Source: CADEED01 sp036677145
Lineage (GTDB): Bacteria > Pseudomonadota > Gammaproteobacteria > Steroidobacterales > Steroidobacteraceae
Direction: 5' to 3'
Assembly (NCBI GenBank): GCA_036677145.1
Contig: JAKFFF010000034.1
Span: 1 to 64,000 of the forward strand
Length of the DNA: 64,000 bases
Made by a program: the position numbers and the translations under genes. How positions within the stretch are numbered: position 1 is the first letter of the stretch; every line of letters starts with the position of its first letter. The notes beneath the pieces were generated by a model that made no database searches, had not been told where the DNA came from, and saw nothing but the letters and a program-made list of their open reading frames with translations. Positions 38,375-47,409 of this stretch are shown piece after piece.

Positions 38375-39751
38375 ATGAAGTTTCGCTCCGCATTTTCCGT
38401 AGTTTGTTTTTCATTGATCGCGGCCGCCGCGAACGCCAAGACGTTGTACGTCGACGGCGCAAACGGCAACGACGCCACCACGTACGCCGCCAACAGTGCA
38501 AGCGCCCCGTGGCGCACGCTGGGTCGCGCGGTGTGGGGCAACGCCTCGCGCACGTCTTCGAACACGTCTGAGGCCGCGCGCGCCGGCGACATCGTCATGG
38601 TCAGCGGCGGTCCGTTCACGGCTCCCTCGACCAACGAGCGCTACCTCCCGGCGTTCAATCCGGTCAACAGCGGTACCGCCAGCGCCCCGATCGAGATCCG
38701 CGCCGTGGGCCGTGTCGAACTGCGCACCACCGGCGGCAACGGACCTGCGATGGGCTCGTACATGCGCGATCACATCCGCTGGATCGGCCACTTCTTCATC
38801 GACGAGGCGAACTCGACCGTGCGCGCCGATACCGGCACGACGGTGATCTGGGACAACACCGGCGCCGTGATCGACGGCTGCGAAATCGTCGCGCGTCCGG
38901 TTACGTACGTGGACAACCACAACGGCATCCGTTTCGAGAACGCCCGCCAGGCGACCGTGCGCAACTGCCGCATCACAGGCGTGGTGGGTCAGGGGGGCGC
39001 GCTCCATCACAACAATGCCGGCATGATGCTGTACTACAGCAACGGCGTGACCATCGAGAACAACGAAATCAACAACGCCGGATCGGGTGTCTACCCGAAG
39101 GGCGGCTGGAACCAGAACATCACGATCCGTTACAACCGCATCAACAATACGCGCAAGGCCATTCGCATCACGTATTCGGAGCGGGCCTCCGGCGAGAACT
39201 ACGTGTATCAGAACGTGCTCTCCAACGGCCAGGGCGAAGAGACTCTCGGTATCGAGATCGCGGAGGACTCGCACAACTGGACCGTGACCAACAACACGAT
39301 CTACAACATCGACAACGGCATCTATCTATCGCCGCTGGTTGGTTCGGACCTGGTCCTCGGTGGCAACATCATCAGCAACACCAGCACCGCGTATAACGCG
39401 TGGGAAGTGCCGCTGGCGATCCCGGCCCCGGGCCGCAACCTGTATTTCAGCCCCGGTCAGTGGGCGACCAATGGCCGCACCTACTCGACGCTGTCCACGT
39501 GGCTGGCGGCGGCGCCCGGTGACGCAGGATCGATCGTCTCGAACCCGGCGTTCACGAACGCGGCCGGCGGCGACTTCACGATCGCCCAGGCGTCCCCGGC
39601 TCGCAATCTGAGCGTCGACGTGCTGGACCTCGATCGTGACGGCAGCCGCACGGACACCGTCGCCGCGGGTGCCTATGTCACCGGCACCGAGGTGATCGGT
39701 CTCAACACGGGCCCGACTCCGAACCCGCCGACGGCATTGACCGTTCAGTAA
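38375..39751 (+). CDS. Secreted right-handed parallel beta-helix protein
   Basis: 458 residues starting at the ATG giving a clear signal peptide (FSVVCFSLIAAAANA). The mature chain begins KTLYVDGANGND, common in pectate-lyase-like beta-helix proteins, followed by repeated coils such as NCRITGVVGQGG, VTIENNEINNAGSGVY and WTVTNNTIYNIDNGIYLS. No PEP-CTERM signal; the C-terminus is a Pro-rich GPTPNPPTALTVQ. The fold suggests a polysaccharide lyase, epimerase or carbohydrate-binding role in EPS turnover; catalytic residues were not identified. A strong terminator follows. The open frame upstream to 37883 has no sensible start. Confidence 0.85.
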   Translation: MKFRSAFSVVCFSLIAAAANAKTLYVDGANGNDATTYAANSASAPWRTLGRAVWGNASRTSSNTSEAARAGDIVMVSGGPFTAPSTNERYLPAFNPVNSGTASAPIEIRAVGRVELRTTGGNGPAMGSYMRDHIRWIGHFFIDEANSTVRADTGTTVIWDNTGAVIDGCEIVARPVTYVDNHNGIRFENARQATVRNCRITGVVGQGGALHHNNAGMMLYYSNGVTIENNEINNAGSGVYPKGGWNQNITIRYNRINNTRKAIRITYSERASGENYVYQNVLSNGQGEETLGIEIAEDSHNWTVTNNTIYNIDNGIYLSPLVGSDLVLGGNIISNTSTAYNAWEVPLAIPAPGRNLYFSPGQWATNGRTYSTLSTWLAAAPGDAGSIVSNPAFTNAAGGDFTIAQASPARNLSVDVLDLDRDGSRTDTVAAGAYVTGTEVIGLNTGPTPNPPTALTVQ

Positions 39752-39769
39752 GGGCCTTCGAATGAACAG

Positions 39770-39807
39770 GCGCGGCGGTTCCCACAGGGCCGCCGCGCTT
39801 TTTCTTT
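39770..39807 (+). terminator. Rho-independent terminator after the beta-helix gene
   Basis: Perfect nine-base stem GCGCGGCGG/CCGCCGCGC with an 11-base loop followed by TTTTTCTTT. Confidence 0.9.
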
Positions 39808-39848
39808 GTGGAAAGAGTTAGTCCAGCGGGGAAAAGTCAGGTCCGACC

Positions 39849-39867
39849 GTCGGGCCTCTTTACAGTC
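39849..39867 (+). promoter_or_regulatory. Candidate PrsR upstream element (PEP-CTERM box), copy 1
   Basis: GTCGGGCCTCTTTACAGTC, about 105 bases upstream of a sigma-54 site. It matches 56705-56723 at 16 of 19 positions, which sits the same way upstream of the other PEP-CTERM gene. Here it also forms an inverted repeat GGGCCTC/GAGGCCC around TTTACAGTC. Assignment to PrsR is inferred. Confidence 0.55.
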
Positions 39868-39971
39868 GAGGCCCGAGTGGATAGTCCGCATTTGCGAGTT
39901 TTTGCATAACGCATCAGATCTATTCAATTAAATCAGTCACTTGCGTGCAATCCAGGGCGCTTTCGCCGGGC

Positions 39972-39988
39972 TGGCACGAGTGTTGCTT
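39972..39988 (+). promoter_or_regulatory. Sigma-54 promoter of the first PEP-CTERM gene
   Basis: TGGCACGAGTGTTGCTT matches the RpoN -24/-12 consensus (TGGCACG-N4-TTGC) exactly, about 34 bases before the ATG. Confidence 0.85.
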
Positions 39989-40021
39989 CCTCTTAGGCAG
40001 CTGACACGGAGAGTGACTCAC

Positions 40022-40660
40022 ATGCGACGACAGATTATTGGCCTCGTGGCCGCAGCCGGACTGATGAGCGCAGGCGCTGCGCAGGCAGACGTGCTGACCT
40101 TTGACTCGGTTCCGAGCTCGGAAACCATTTTCAGCCACCTGACCTACGGTGAATACGAATTCGATTCGGAGCACTTCCACACCTTCGGCGCCACGCCGTA
40201 CTTCGACAACGTCGTTTGGAACGGCGGCACCTTTCTCGGTTATGAATCGGGTCGCGGCCATGCGATGACGATGACCCGCACCGATGGCGGTGCGTTCAAC
40301 CTTGAAGCCCTCGACGTGGGTGAGTTCTTCAACTACGAGAACCGCGACCGTCCGAACGCGCAGCTGCTCGACATCACGGGCACGCTCGCCAGCGGCGGCA
40401 CGGTGTCCTACCAGATCTACCTGGACTACATCTTCGACGGCCGCTACGGCCTCGCGGACTTCCAGACGTTCCAGCTGCCCGCGCTGTTCACGAACGTGAC
40501 CTCGCTGGTGTTCACGGGCCTGCGCCTCGACGGTTCGGCCGGTGGCGTGAGCATCGACAATCTGGTCGTCTCGGTGCCGGAACCGGGCACGCTCGCGCTG
40601 CTCGGCGCGGGACTCCTGATGGTTGGCGTATCGCGCCGCCGCAAGGTGAAGACCGCCTGA
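40022..40660 (+). CDS. PEP-CTERM sorting domain protein 1
   Basis: 212 residues. Signal peptide ending AQADV; C-terminal tripartite signal VPEPGTLALLGAGLLMVG followed by SRRRK. The body is Gly-, Asp- and aromatic-rich without cysteine and resembles exported PEP-CTERM proteins with a beta-sandwich (TFDSVPSSETIFSHL, GGVSIDNLVVSVPEPG). It should be exported by Sec, processed by XrtA and placed on or released from the surface. Expressed from a sigma-54 promoter with an upstream element shared with the second PEP-CTERM gene. The longer frame from 39941 would include the promoter and is rejected. Confidence 0.92.
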   Translation: MRRQIIGLVAAAGLMSAGAAQADVLTFDSVPSSETIFSHLTYGEYEFDSEHFHTFGATPYFDNVVWNGGTFLGYESGRGHAMTMTRTDGGAFNLEALDVGEFFNYENRDRPNAQLLDITGTLASGGTVSYQIYLDYIFDGRYGLADFQTFQLPALFTNVTSLVFTGLRLDGSAGGVSIDNLVVSVPEPGTLALLGAGLLMVGVSRRRKVKTA

Positions 40661-40680
40661 TCTGACCGACAAGTCGATCT

Positions 40681-40721
40681 CGACGACGCCCCCGGGTGAA
40701 AACCCGGGGGCGTCGTCGTTT
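40681..40721 (+). terminator. Terminator after PEP-CTERM gene 1
   Basis: Perfect 17-base-pair stem (starting CGACGACGCC) with a GAAA loop, followed by only TTT. The long stem separates this gene from the convergent glycosyltransferase. Confidence 0.8.
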
Positions 40722-40734
40722 GGGCGTCAGGATT

Positions 40735-41802
40735 TCAGCGCGTGGAATCGCGCTTGCCGGGAGTCGGGCATCCGAGGGCCGCGGCCACGGCGGCCACGTA
40801 AATGGCCGGACGATGACGGCGTTCGACCGTGGCGCGGGCTTCGGCGCCGAGACGCTCGGCCAGCGGGCCTTCATCGAAAACCCGGCGGATGGCGGCGCGT
40901 AATGCCGCCGGATCCGATGGCGGCACGAGCAGGCCGTCGATGCCGTCGCGAATGTAGTCCTCGGTGCCGGCCGTGCGCGTCACGATCACCGGCTGACCCA
41001 GGCCCATCGCCTGCAACAACACAGTCTGTCCGGTGGAAATGCGCCGATGCTGCAATGGCAGCACATTGGCGCGTGCCCGCGCCATGAGCGCGAGCAGATC
41101 GTCGAGCGCCATTTCCGTACGCAACTCGATCTCGGGCGGCAGATCGCGGACCCCGGGGCCACTGCGGCCGCAAACGATGATGGTGCGGATGCCAGTGCCG
41201 GCAACCGCCGCCGCGAGCGTCGCGTAGTCGCGATAGGAGCGGCCGGCGGCGACGATGAAATCCTCGCGCGCGCCCGTGGGCTGCGCGAGCTGACGGTCGT
41301 CCGAGTTGAGCGGCACGAACGCGACGCGATCCGCGGGCCAGCCGAAACGCGACAGGTAGTAGTCGCCTTCGGAGCGTGACGAAACGATCACCTTGTGCAC
41401 CGTGCGCAGACAGGTGCGCGCGACGAAATCCTTGAAGCGCGCGCCGGCGGTGCCGGAGTTCTCGCGCGAGATGAATTGCAGGATCACGTGGCGCGGCGGA
41501 CGCAGTAGCGGCAGGTACTGCATGAGACCGATGAGGTAACAGGTGGCGTCGCCTTCGAACGTGAAGACGTAGCGCACGCCGGTGCGGCGCGCGCGGCGCA
41601 GGAATTTCCAGGTGCGCCAGGCGAGCGCCGGCAACTGCGCGAATCCGATCTGGTTGGCCTTGCGCGCGCCGAACGAGAAGCGCTCGTAGCCCATGTGCGG
41701 CAGCCACGGCGATTCGGCGAGCTGCGGCCACCACCAGGGCTTGTCGTGCCACGCCCCGAGCGTGAGCACGATGCCGCGAATTTCTTCGCGGGCCGGGCTC
41801 AT
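40735..41802 (-). CDS. Family 4 glycosyltransferase
   Basis: 355 residues from the ATG at 41802, which overlaps the upstream asparagine synthase stop (ATGA). GT-B features: FIVAAGRSYRDYATLAAAV, IIVCGRSGPGV and the C-terminal STGQTVLLQAMGLGQPVIVT, DYIRDGIDGLLVPPSDP. The N-terminal half is unusual for GT4, which is common in these clusters. A longer frame to 41847 is not needed. Last gene of the minus-strand block; sugar not predictable. Confidence 0.85.
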   Translation of the reverse strand: MSPAREEIRGIVLTLGAWHDKPWWWPQLAESPWLPHMGYERFSFGARKANQIGFAQLPALAWRTWKFLRRARRTGVRYVFTFEGDATCYLIGLMQYLPLLRPPRHVILQFISRENSGTAGARFKDFVARTCLRTVHKVIVSSRSEGDYYLSRFGWPADRVAFVPLNSDDRQLAQPTGAREDFIVAAGRSYRDYATLAAAVAGTGIRTIIVCGRSGPGVRDLPPEIELRTEMALDDLLALMARARANVLPLQHRRISTGQTVLLQAMGLGQPVIVTRTAGTEDYIRDGIDGLLVPPSDPAALRAAIRRVFDEGPLAERLGAEARATVERRHRPAIYVAAVAAALGCPTPGKRDSTR

Positions 41803-43643
41803 GCGCCGAAGGTATTGCGCCAGAGCCGCAGGTTCAGCACGCCCCACAGCAATTCACTGTGATCGGCGGTGCCCGCGCGCTGCGCGGCCAGCAGGCCCGT
41901 CAGGGTCCTGCGATCCAGCACGCCGTCGAGCGTGTCGGAATGGATGGCTTCGTCGAGTAGTTTGCCCATCGGGCCCTGGCCCGAGAACCACGGCGCCAGC
42001 GGCACGCCGAAGCCCGACTTGCGGCGATGGACGATGCTCTGGGGCAGGTAGCGCAGCGCCACTTCCTTGAGCACGCGTTTGCGATGCCGCAGCGTCTGCT
42101 TGTAATCGAGCGGCAGGCTGCGCGCGAAATCGATGATCTCGTTGTCGAGGAAGGGCACGCGCGCCTCGATCGAGGTCGCCATGCTCATCTTGTCCTGCCG
42201 GTTGAGGATCGATACCAGATAGGTCTGGAAATCGAGCGTCGCCAGGGTCGAGACGGGGTCGAGCCCGCGCGCGGCGGCGCGCGCCAGGATGCCGTTGCGA
42301 TAGTCGAGCTTCGCGGGCGGCACGCCCGCGAGCACGGCGTTGACCTGTGCCGGATCAGTGCCGGTGCAGTTGTAGAGCAACACGTCCGCGAGCGGCTGGC
42401 GCGCGAAATGCGCCAGCTTGCGCAGCCGCGAATCGGGCGCGTGCGCCAGCAGCGCGAAGGCCGGGCTGCGCACGATCGCGGGCACACGTTTGACCAGTTG
42501 CAGCAGGCGAGGAATGTAGTAGCGCGGATAACCGCCAAACAACTCATCGGCGCCTTCGCCGGTGAGCACGACGGTCACGTGTTTGCGCGCGAGCGTGCTC
42601 ACGGCGTAGATGTGCACGGAGTTGGCGAAGTTGAGCGGCAGGTCGTGGTGCCAGATCAGCTTCGGCAGCAGCTCGGCGTATTCGCGTTCGTCGATGCGCA
42701 ACTCGTGGTGCACGCTGCCGCAGGCCGCGGCGGCTTCGCGCGCGTAGGCGCTTTCGTCGTACGCGGCTTCATGAAAGCCCACTGAAAAGGTGTTGATCGC
42801 GCGCGACGAGTGGCGCGCGGCAATCGCGCTGGTGAGACTCGAGTCGATGCCGCCGCTGCAGAACGTGCCCAGCGGCACGTCGGCCATGAGCTGGCGTTTC
42901 ACCGCCGCGTTGAGCGCGGCGTCGAGCGCGTCGACCGCGTCGTTGAATGAGCCCGCGAACGGCGCGGGTGCATCGTCGGCCGACCAGTAGCGGCGCGGCG
43001 CGCTCGCACGGCCCTGGATGACTTCCATCGTGTGACCCGGCGGCACGACGCGCACGCCCGCGAACAGGTTCGCGTCCCCGGCGACCTGGCGATACAGCAA
43101 GTACTCGGCGACGTTCTCGGGCGCGAGCCGGGGTGCGATCACACCCGATTTGAACAATGCCTTGATCTCGGAGGCGAATGCGACACCGGCATCGGACTCG
43201 GCGAAATACAGCGGCTTGATGCCGGCGCGGTCGCGCACCAGCAGCAGGCGCTTGGTGACCTTGTCCCACAACGCATACGCAAAGATGCCGTTGAGGCGCG
43301 CGATGCCCGCATCACCCACGCGGGCGTGCAGGTGCAGGATCACCTCGGTATCGGAATGCGTGCGGAAGTGCGCGCCTTGCGCTTCCAGTTCACCGCGCAG
43401 CTGCTGGTAGTTGTAGATCTCGCCGTTGTAGATGACGACGAAACGGCCGTCCTCGGTGAACATCGGCTGGTGGCCGCCGCCGAGATCGATGATCGACAGG
43501 CGCCGGTGACCCAGGCCCAGGGGGCCTTCGACGTAGTTGCCGCCGTCGTCGGGACCGCGATGCACGAGCACGTCGCGCATGGCGGTGAGCACGCCTTCGT
43601 CACAGGCGCGTTCGCGATACAGGACGCCAGCGATTCCACACAT
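41799..43643 (-). CDS. Asparagine synthase (glutamine-hydrolysing)-like amidotransferase 2
   Basis: 614 residues. Cys2 glutaminase nucleophile (MCGIAGVLY), RLSIIDLGGGHQPMF, YNGEIYNYQQL, PP-loop FCSGGIDSSLTSAI and TGEGADELFGGYP. Closest in type to EPS-locus AsnB proteins and to the exosortase A-associated amidotransferase family. Two such enzymes with different contexts (ACP/ligase at 24487; CapK-like ligase here) suggest two amidation steps or substrates. Three bases separate it from the ligase upstream. Confidence 0.9.
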   Translation of the reverse strand: MCGIAGVLYRERACDEGVLTAMRDVLVHRGPDDGGNYVEGPLGLGHRRLSIIDLGGGHQPMFTEDGRFVVIYNGEIYNYQQLRGELEAQGAHFRTHSDTEVILHLHARVGDAGIARLNGIFAYALWDKVTKRLLLVRDRAGIKPLYFAESDAGVAFASEIKALFKSGVIAPRLAPENVAEYLLYRQVAGDANLFAGVRVVPPGHTMEVIQGRASAPRRYWSADDAPAPFAGSFNDAVDALDAALNAAVKRQLMADVPLGTFCSGGIDSSLTSAIAARHSSRAINTFSVGFHEAAYDESAYAREAAAACGSVHHELRIDEREYAELLPKLIWHHDLPLNFANSVHIYAVSTLARKHVTVVLTGEGADELFGGYPRYYIPRLLQLVKRVPAIVRSPAFALLAHAPDSRLRKLAHFARQPLADVLLYNCTGTDPAQVNAVLAGVPPAKLDYRNGILARAAARGLDPVSTLATLDFQTYLVSILNRQDKMSMATSIEARVPFLDNEIIDFARSLPLDYKQTLRHRKRVLKEVALRYLPQSIVHRRKSGFGVPLAPWFSGQGPMGKLLDEAIHSDTLDGVLDRRTLTGLLAAQRAGTADHSELLWGVLNLRLWRNTFGA

Positions 43644-43646
43644 GAT

Positions 43647-45053
43647 TTACAAGCCCAGTTCGACTTCGGAGATGACCCACTTGAACTTGCCCGCGGCGGT
43701 GCGCGGCAACTCGTTGACCAGCTCGAGGTCGATTCGCATGTCATCGCCGAGCCGCGCCTTCAGATCGCTGACCAGCTTCTGGCCATGTTTCTCGTTGTAG
43801 TCGGCGCGCGGGATGAGCCGGATCACGAGGCGATCGAGATCTGTCTGCACGAGTTGTGAAGCCTCGATGCAATCGAGTGGTTTGAATGGATGCGTGAGCA
43901 CCGAGGGCGGGATCAGCCGTCCGTCCCGCAGGCGCAGCAGATCCTCGGCCTTGGTCGTCACGTCTTCCATGAGCGAGAGCTTGCGTCCGCAGGCGCAAGT
44001 CTGGGTCTTGATCGCCGTGCGGTCGCTGGTGCGGTAACGGATCATCGGCATGCCGGTGTTGTGCAGTGACGTGCCGACCATGATGCCTTCGTTTCCCGGC
44101 GCGAGCGGCGTTTCATCGTCACCGAGGATCTCGGTGTAGCCGTATTCGTCGCACAGGTGGTGGCCCTGGTGCCGATCGCATTCGACCGCGAATGCCACGC
44201 GTTCGGCATGACCGTAGTAATCGAACACGCGGCACTGGAATGCTTCTTCGATCGCCGCGCGCTGGAAGTCGTACAGGGTTTCCGACGAAGTGAGCGCCGC
44301 CTTGAGCGGCAGACGCTCATTGCGATTGAGCAGCACCTTGGCGATCACGTAGAGCGAAGACGGATATCCATCGATGACGGCGGGTTTGAATTCGCGCAGC
44401 GCCTCGAAGTAACTCACGAGATTTTCCGGCGTGAGATGGAAACTCGACATCAGCAGATGGTTCAGGCTGTGATTGTGACGCCAGAACGGAGGTTTTTTCT
44501 GCGTAAGCGGCACGATGACATTGCCGCGCACCAGCGCCACGCGGTCGCCGCCGCGCTGCAGGCGTGTGTTGGCCCAGCGGTATTGACGGTCCAGGACCGC
44601 GTAGTTCATCGCGATCAGGTCGCGGCTGTAATACACCGACAGCGGCGAGCCCGTGGTGCCGCTGGTGTGGCCGTGGCCCGGCGCGAGATCGCCTTTGCGT
44701 CGCGACTTCAGGTCTTCGATGCGGCTCTTGACCGTGGCGCGCGTGAGCACCGGGATGCGCGGCAGGTCCTCGCGGCCGCGGAATTTCGCGGCGTCGATGC
44801 CGTGATGCCGGAACAGCTCACGGTAGTAAGGCACGTGTTCGTCGGCGTGACGCACGATCGCGCGCAGCCGTTCGTCCTGGTAGCGGCCGATACGCTCGGC
44901 GTCCCACCACTGGCTCTCCTCGAGCAGCGCCTGGAATTCGGGGAAGCGGCCGCCGTAACGCGAGCGCTCGAGATGTGCGCTGAAGACGCTGACGAGCGCG
45001 CTCTGAACGCCCGCGGGGGCGAGATCGTAGAGACGCTTCACCCACGCCTTCAT
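43647..45053 (-). CDS. CapK/phenylacetate-CoA ligase-like adenylate-forming protein
   Basis: 468 residues from the ATG overlapping the preceding glycosyltransferase stop. ANL-type: HTSGTTGSPLSVYYS, the DYYGHAERVAFAVECD region, RYRTSDRTAI and a short C-terminal domain ending AAGKFKWVISE. A CACG cluster (TQTCACGRKL) resembles the metal-binding knuckle found in CapK-like proteins. Family members sit in capsule and EPS loci; they likely activate a carboxylate for attachment to sugar. No ACP is adjacent. Confidence 0.85.
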   Translation of the reverse strand: MKAWVKRLYDLAPAGVQSALVSVFSAHLERSRYGGRFPEFQALLEESQWWDAERIGRYQDERLRAIVRHADEHVPYYRELFRHHGIDAAKFRGREDLPRIPVLTRATVKSRIEDLKSRRKGDLAPGHGHTSGTTGSPLSVYYSRDLIAMNYAVLDRQYRWANTRLQRGGDRVALVRGNVIVPLTQKKPPFWRHNHSLNHLLMSSFHLTPENLVSYFEALREFKPAVIDGYPSSLYVIAKVLLNRNERLPLKAALTSSETLYDFQRAAIEEAFQCRVFDYYGHAERVAFAVECDRHQGHHLCDEYGYTEILGDDETPLAPGNEGIMVGTSLHNTGMPMIRYRTSDRTAIKTQTCACGRKLSLMEDVTTKAEDLLRLRDGRLIPPSVLTHPFKPLDCIEASQLVQTDLDRLVIRLIPRADYNEKHGQKLVSDLKARLGDDMRIDLELVNELPRTAAGKFKWVISEVELGL

Positions 45054-46279
45054 GCGCGTGCTCCGGCGATGACGCCGCGATAGGCATCGACCAGCGTGCC
45101 GCCGAGGATCGACCACGCATACGTGTCTTCGGCGCGTGTCCGTGCTTCCGCCGCCAGCCGCGCGCGCGCGGCCGGATCGCGCAGCAGCCGCACGACTTCG
45201 CGTGCGAACGCTTCGGGTTCATCGGCCAGCACGAAATGGCGGCCGTCGTCGCCCTTGATGCCTTCCGCGCCGACGCGGGTCGCGACGATGGCTTTACCCT
45301 GCGCCATCGCGTCCACCATCTTGAGGCGTGTGCCGCCGCCGACGCGCAGCGGAACGATGTACACCGCCGCGCGCGCCACCCAGGGCCGCACGTCGGCGAC
45401 ATGGCCGGGCGCTTCGACGGACGGATCACGCGCCGCGGCTTCGAGTACGCGCTCGCTCGGCCGTTGGCCGATGGCGAAGAAGCGCGCTTCGGGCACCTCG
45501 CGTTTGACGAGCGGCCAGATCGATTCGAGGAACCACTCCACGGCGTCGCGGTTCGCGAACATGTTCATGCCGCCGGTGTAGATCAGCGCGGGCGTTTCCT
45601 CGCCCGGACGCGGCCGGAAATATTCGATGTCGACGCCGTTCGGTACGTTGACAGTGGCGGTGCCGGGGCACAACTGCGTGAGCGCGGCGCCATCGGTCTC
45701 AGAGACCACGACGTTGAGCGGAAACTTTCCGGGCTCGGTGCGTTCGAGCTCGGTGAGACGGCGTGCCTGCGCGGCGACGTACAGGCGCGCGGCGGCGCTG
45801 GATTCATGCGGCGCACGCCGCGCCATGATCTGCGATTCGATGTTGTGGTGACCGAGGACGGTCGGCACGAGCCCGCAATATTTGCGATACGGCGCGAGCG
45901 CAATGGTGTCGAGATGCACGATGTCGGGCCGCGTCTGCCCCGAGCAGAGTGCCTCGATGCGCCGCGCCAACGCGCCACTGCGATGCGCCAGCACGCTGAA
46001 CGGCCCCGGATAAACCGCGCCGGCCGCGAGGGCCACGAGCTTGTGCGCCGCGGACTGCTTCGGCCACAGCGGGAAATATTCGATGTGACGGCAGAACTTG
46101 CCGAGTTCCGCGCGACTGCGCTCGAGCGGCTCGCCATTCGGCAGTTCGTCCGGATGGTGGAACGCGAGCAGATGCACTTCGTTATCGCGGCCGAGTTCGC
46201 GCAGCAGGTTGTAGCCGCGCTGCAGGACGCCACCGTGCGGTGGATAGGGAACGATCTGCGTGACGAAGAGGATGCGCAC
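45050..46279 (-). CDS. Sugar transferase, PEP-CTERM/EpsH1 system associated (GT4)
   Basis: 409 residues starting with GTG at 46279. FVTQIVPYPPHGGVLQRGYN at the N-terminus, GHHNIESQIMARRAP, NVPNGVDIEYFRP, YTGGMNMFANRDAVEWF and IVPLRVGGGTRLKMVDAMA match the first PEP-CTERM-associated sugar transferase family. Start shares a base with the preceding gene's TAG; stop overlaps the next ATG. Confidence 0.88.
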   Translation of the reverse strand: MRILFVTQIVPYPPHGGVLQRGYNLLRELGRDNEVHLLAFHHPDELPNGEPLERSRAELGKFCRHIEYFPLWPKQSAAHKLVALAAGAVYPGPFSVLAHRSGALARRIEALCSGQTRPDIVHLDTIALAPYRKYCGLVPTVLGHHNIESQIMARRAPHESSAAARLYVAAQARRLTELERTEPGKFPLNVVVSETDGAALTQLCPGTATVNVPNGVDIEYFRPRPGEETPALIYTGGMNMFANRDAVEWFLESIWPLVKREVPEARFFAIGQRPSERVLEAAARDPSVEAPGHVADVRPWVARAAVYIVPLRVGGGTRLKMVDAMAQGKAIVATRVGAEGIKGDDGRHFVLADEPEAFAREVVRLLRDPAARARLAAEARTRAEDTYAWSILGGTLVDAYRGVIAGARA

Positions 46280-47406
46280 TAGGACTTGCCGCCGGCATAG
46301 ACGGCTTCGTATGCGCGCGTCATGTGCTCCACGGCGTATTTCGCGCGCGCCTTGGCGAGCGCCGCTTCACCCATGCGCCGGCGCAGCGCCGGATCCTCGA
46401 TGAGTTGGAGCAGCGCTTTCGTCATTCCGTCGATGTCCTTCGGCTCGGTGAGGAAGGCGTCGACACCGTTTTCGACCACGAACGGCGTCTCACCGACGCG
46501 AGTCGTCACGGAAGGTTTACCCGCGCCCATGGCTTCGAGCAGCGCGATGGACATCGCCTCCCACAGCGAGGGCTGGAAGAAGATGTCGAAGGCGGGCAGC
46601 GCATTTTCGGCAGCATCGGAAACCCAGCCTGCCAGTGTCACGACGCCGTCGAGTCCAAGTTCCTTGCGGCGCGCCTCGAGGCGTTTGCGCAGGAAGCCGT
46701 CGCCGATGATGACGAAGTGCACGTTCTTGTGGACGTCGTGCACCTTGCGCGCGACTTCGAGCAGGTCGAACAGGCCTTTCTGTTCGATCAGCGTCGCCAT
46801 CGTGCCCACGATGATGTCGCCGGGCTTGCCGGTCTGCGCGCGGAACGCGGCGCCCGAACCCTGCGGAATCACGACGCCGTTCCAGATGCGCCCCACGGAA
46901 TTTTCGCGGAACCCGAAGACCTTCAGCAGTTGTTTGCGCTGCACGTCGCCGACCGCCAGTAGATAGCTGGCCAGCCGCGAGAATACGCGGTCCATCATGA
47001 GCTCGCGCGGCGGGCGGTGCGGGTAATTGCCGAAGTGGAATGTGTGGATGAGCCGCAGGCGCGGACGGAACAGTTTGCACAACGCGGCGTCGGCCAGCGC
47101 GTCGGTGGTGTGTGTATGCACCACTTCGATGTTCCGCTGCCGGATCAGCTTGAGCAGTTTGAGGAACGACAGGTAGTTCACGCGCTTCGCATCCGGATCG
47201 CCGAGCACGACGATCTCGATCCCGGTGCGCGCGACCAGGTCGCCGACCGGACCCTGCACCTTGAGGCAGGCGATGGTGAGGTTGAAACGTTTCTTGTCGA
47301 TCGTTTCGGCGAGACGCTGAACCACGACCTCGGCGCCGCCGATTCCGAGTCCGGCGATGGCGATGAGCAGGTTGATCTTGCGTTCTTCAGGGACTGGATT
47401 GGTCAT
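46279..47406 (-). CDS. Family 4 glycosyltransferase
   Basis: 375 residues. NLLIAIAGLGIGGAEVVVQR, VVHTHTTDALADAALCKLF, VGTMATLIEQKGLFDLLEVA and FFQPSLWEAMSIALLEAMGAG are classical GT4. It may be the second PEP-CTERM-associated sugar transferase, but that is uncertain. Three bases from the preceding fusion gene and overlapping the next, so part of one transcript. Confidence 0.87.
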   Translation of the reverse strand: MTNPVPEERKINLLIAIAGLGIGGAEVVVQRLAETIDKKRFNLTIACLKVQGPVGDLVARTGIEIVVLGDPDAKRVNYLSFLKLLKLIRQRNIEVVHTHTTDALADAALCKLFRPRLRLIHTFHFGNYPHRPPRELMMDRVFSRLASYLLAVGDVQRKQLLKVFGFRENSVGRIWNGVVIPQGSGAAFRAQTGKPGDIIVGTMATLIEQKGLFDLLEVARKVHDVHKNVHFVIIGDGFLRKRLEARRKELGLDGVVTLAGWVSDAAENALPAFDIFFQPSLWEAMSIALLEAMGAGKPSVTTRVGETPFVVENGVDAFLTEPKDIDGMTKALLQLIEDPALRRRMGEAALAKARAKYAVEHMTRAYEAVYAGGKS

Positions 47407-47409
47407 GTA

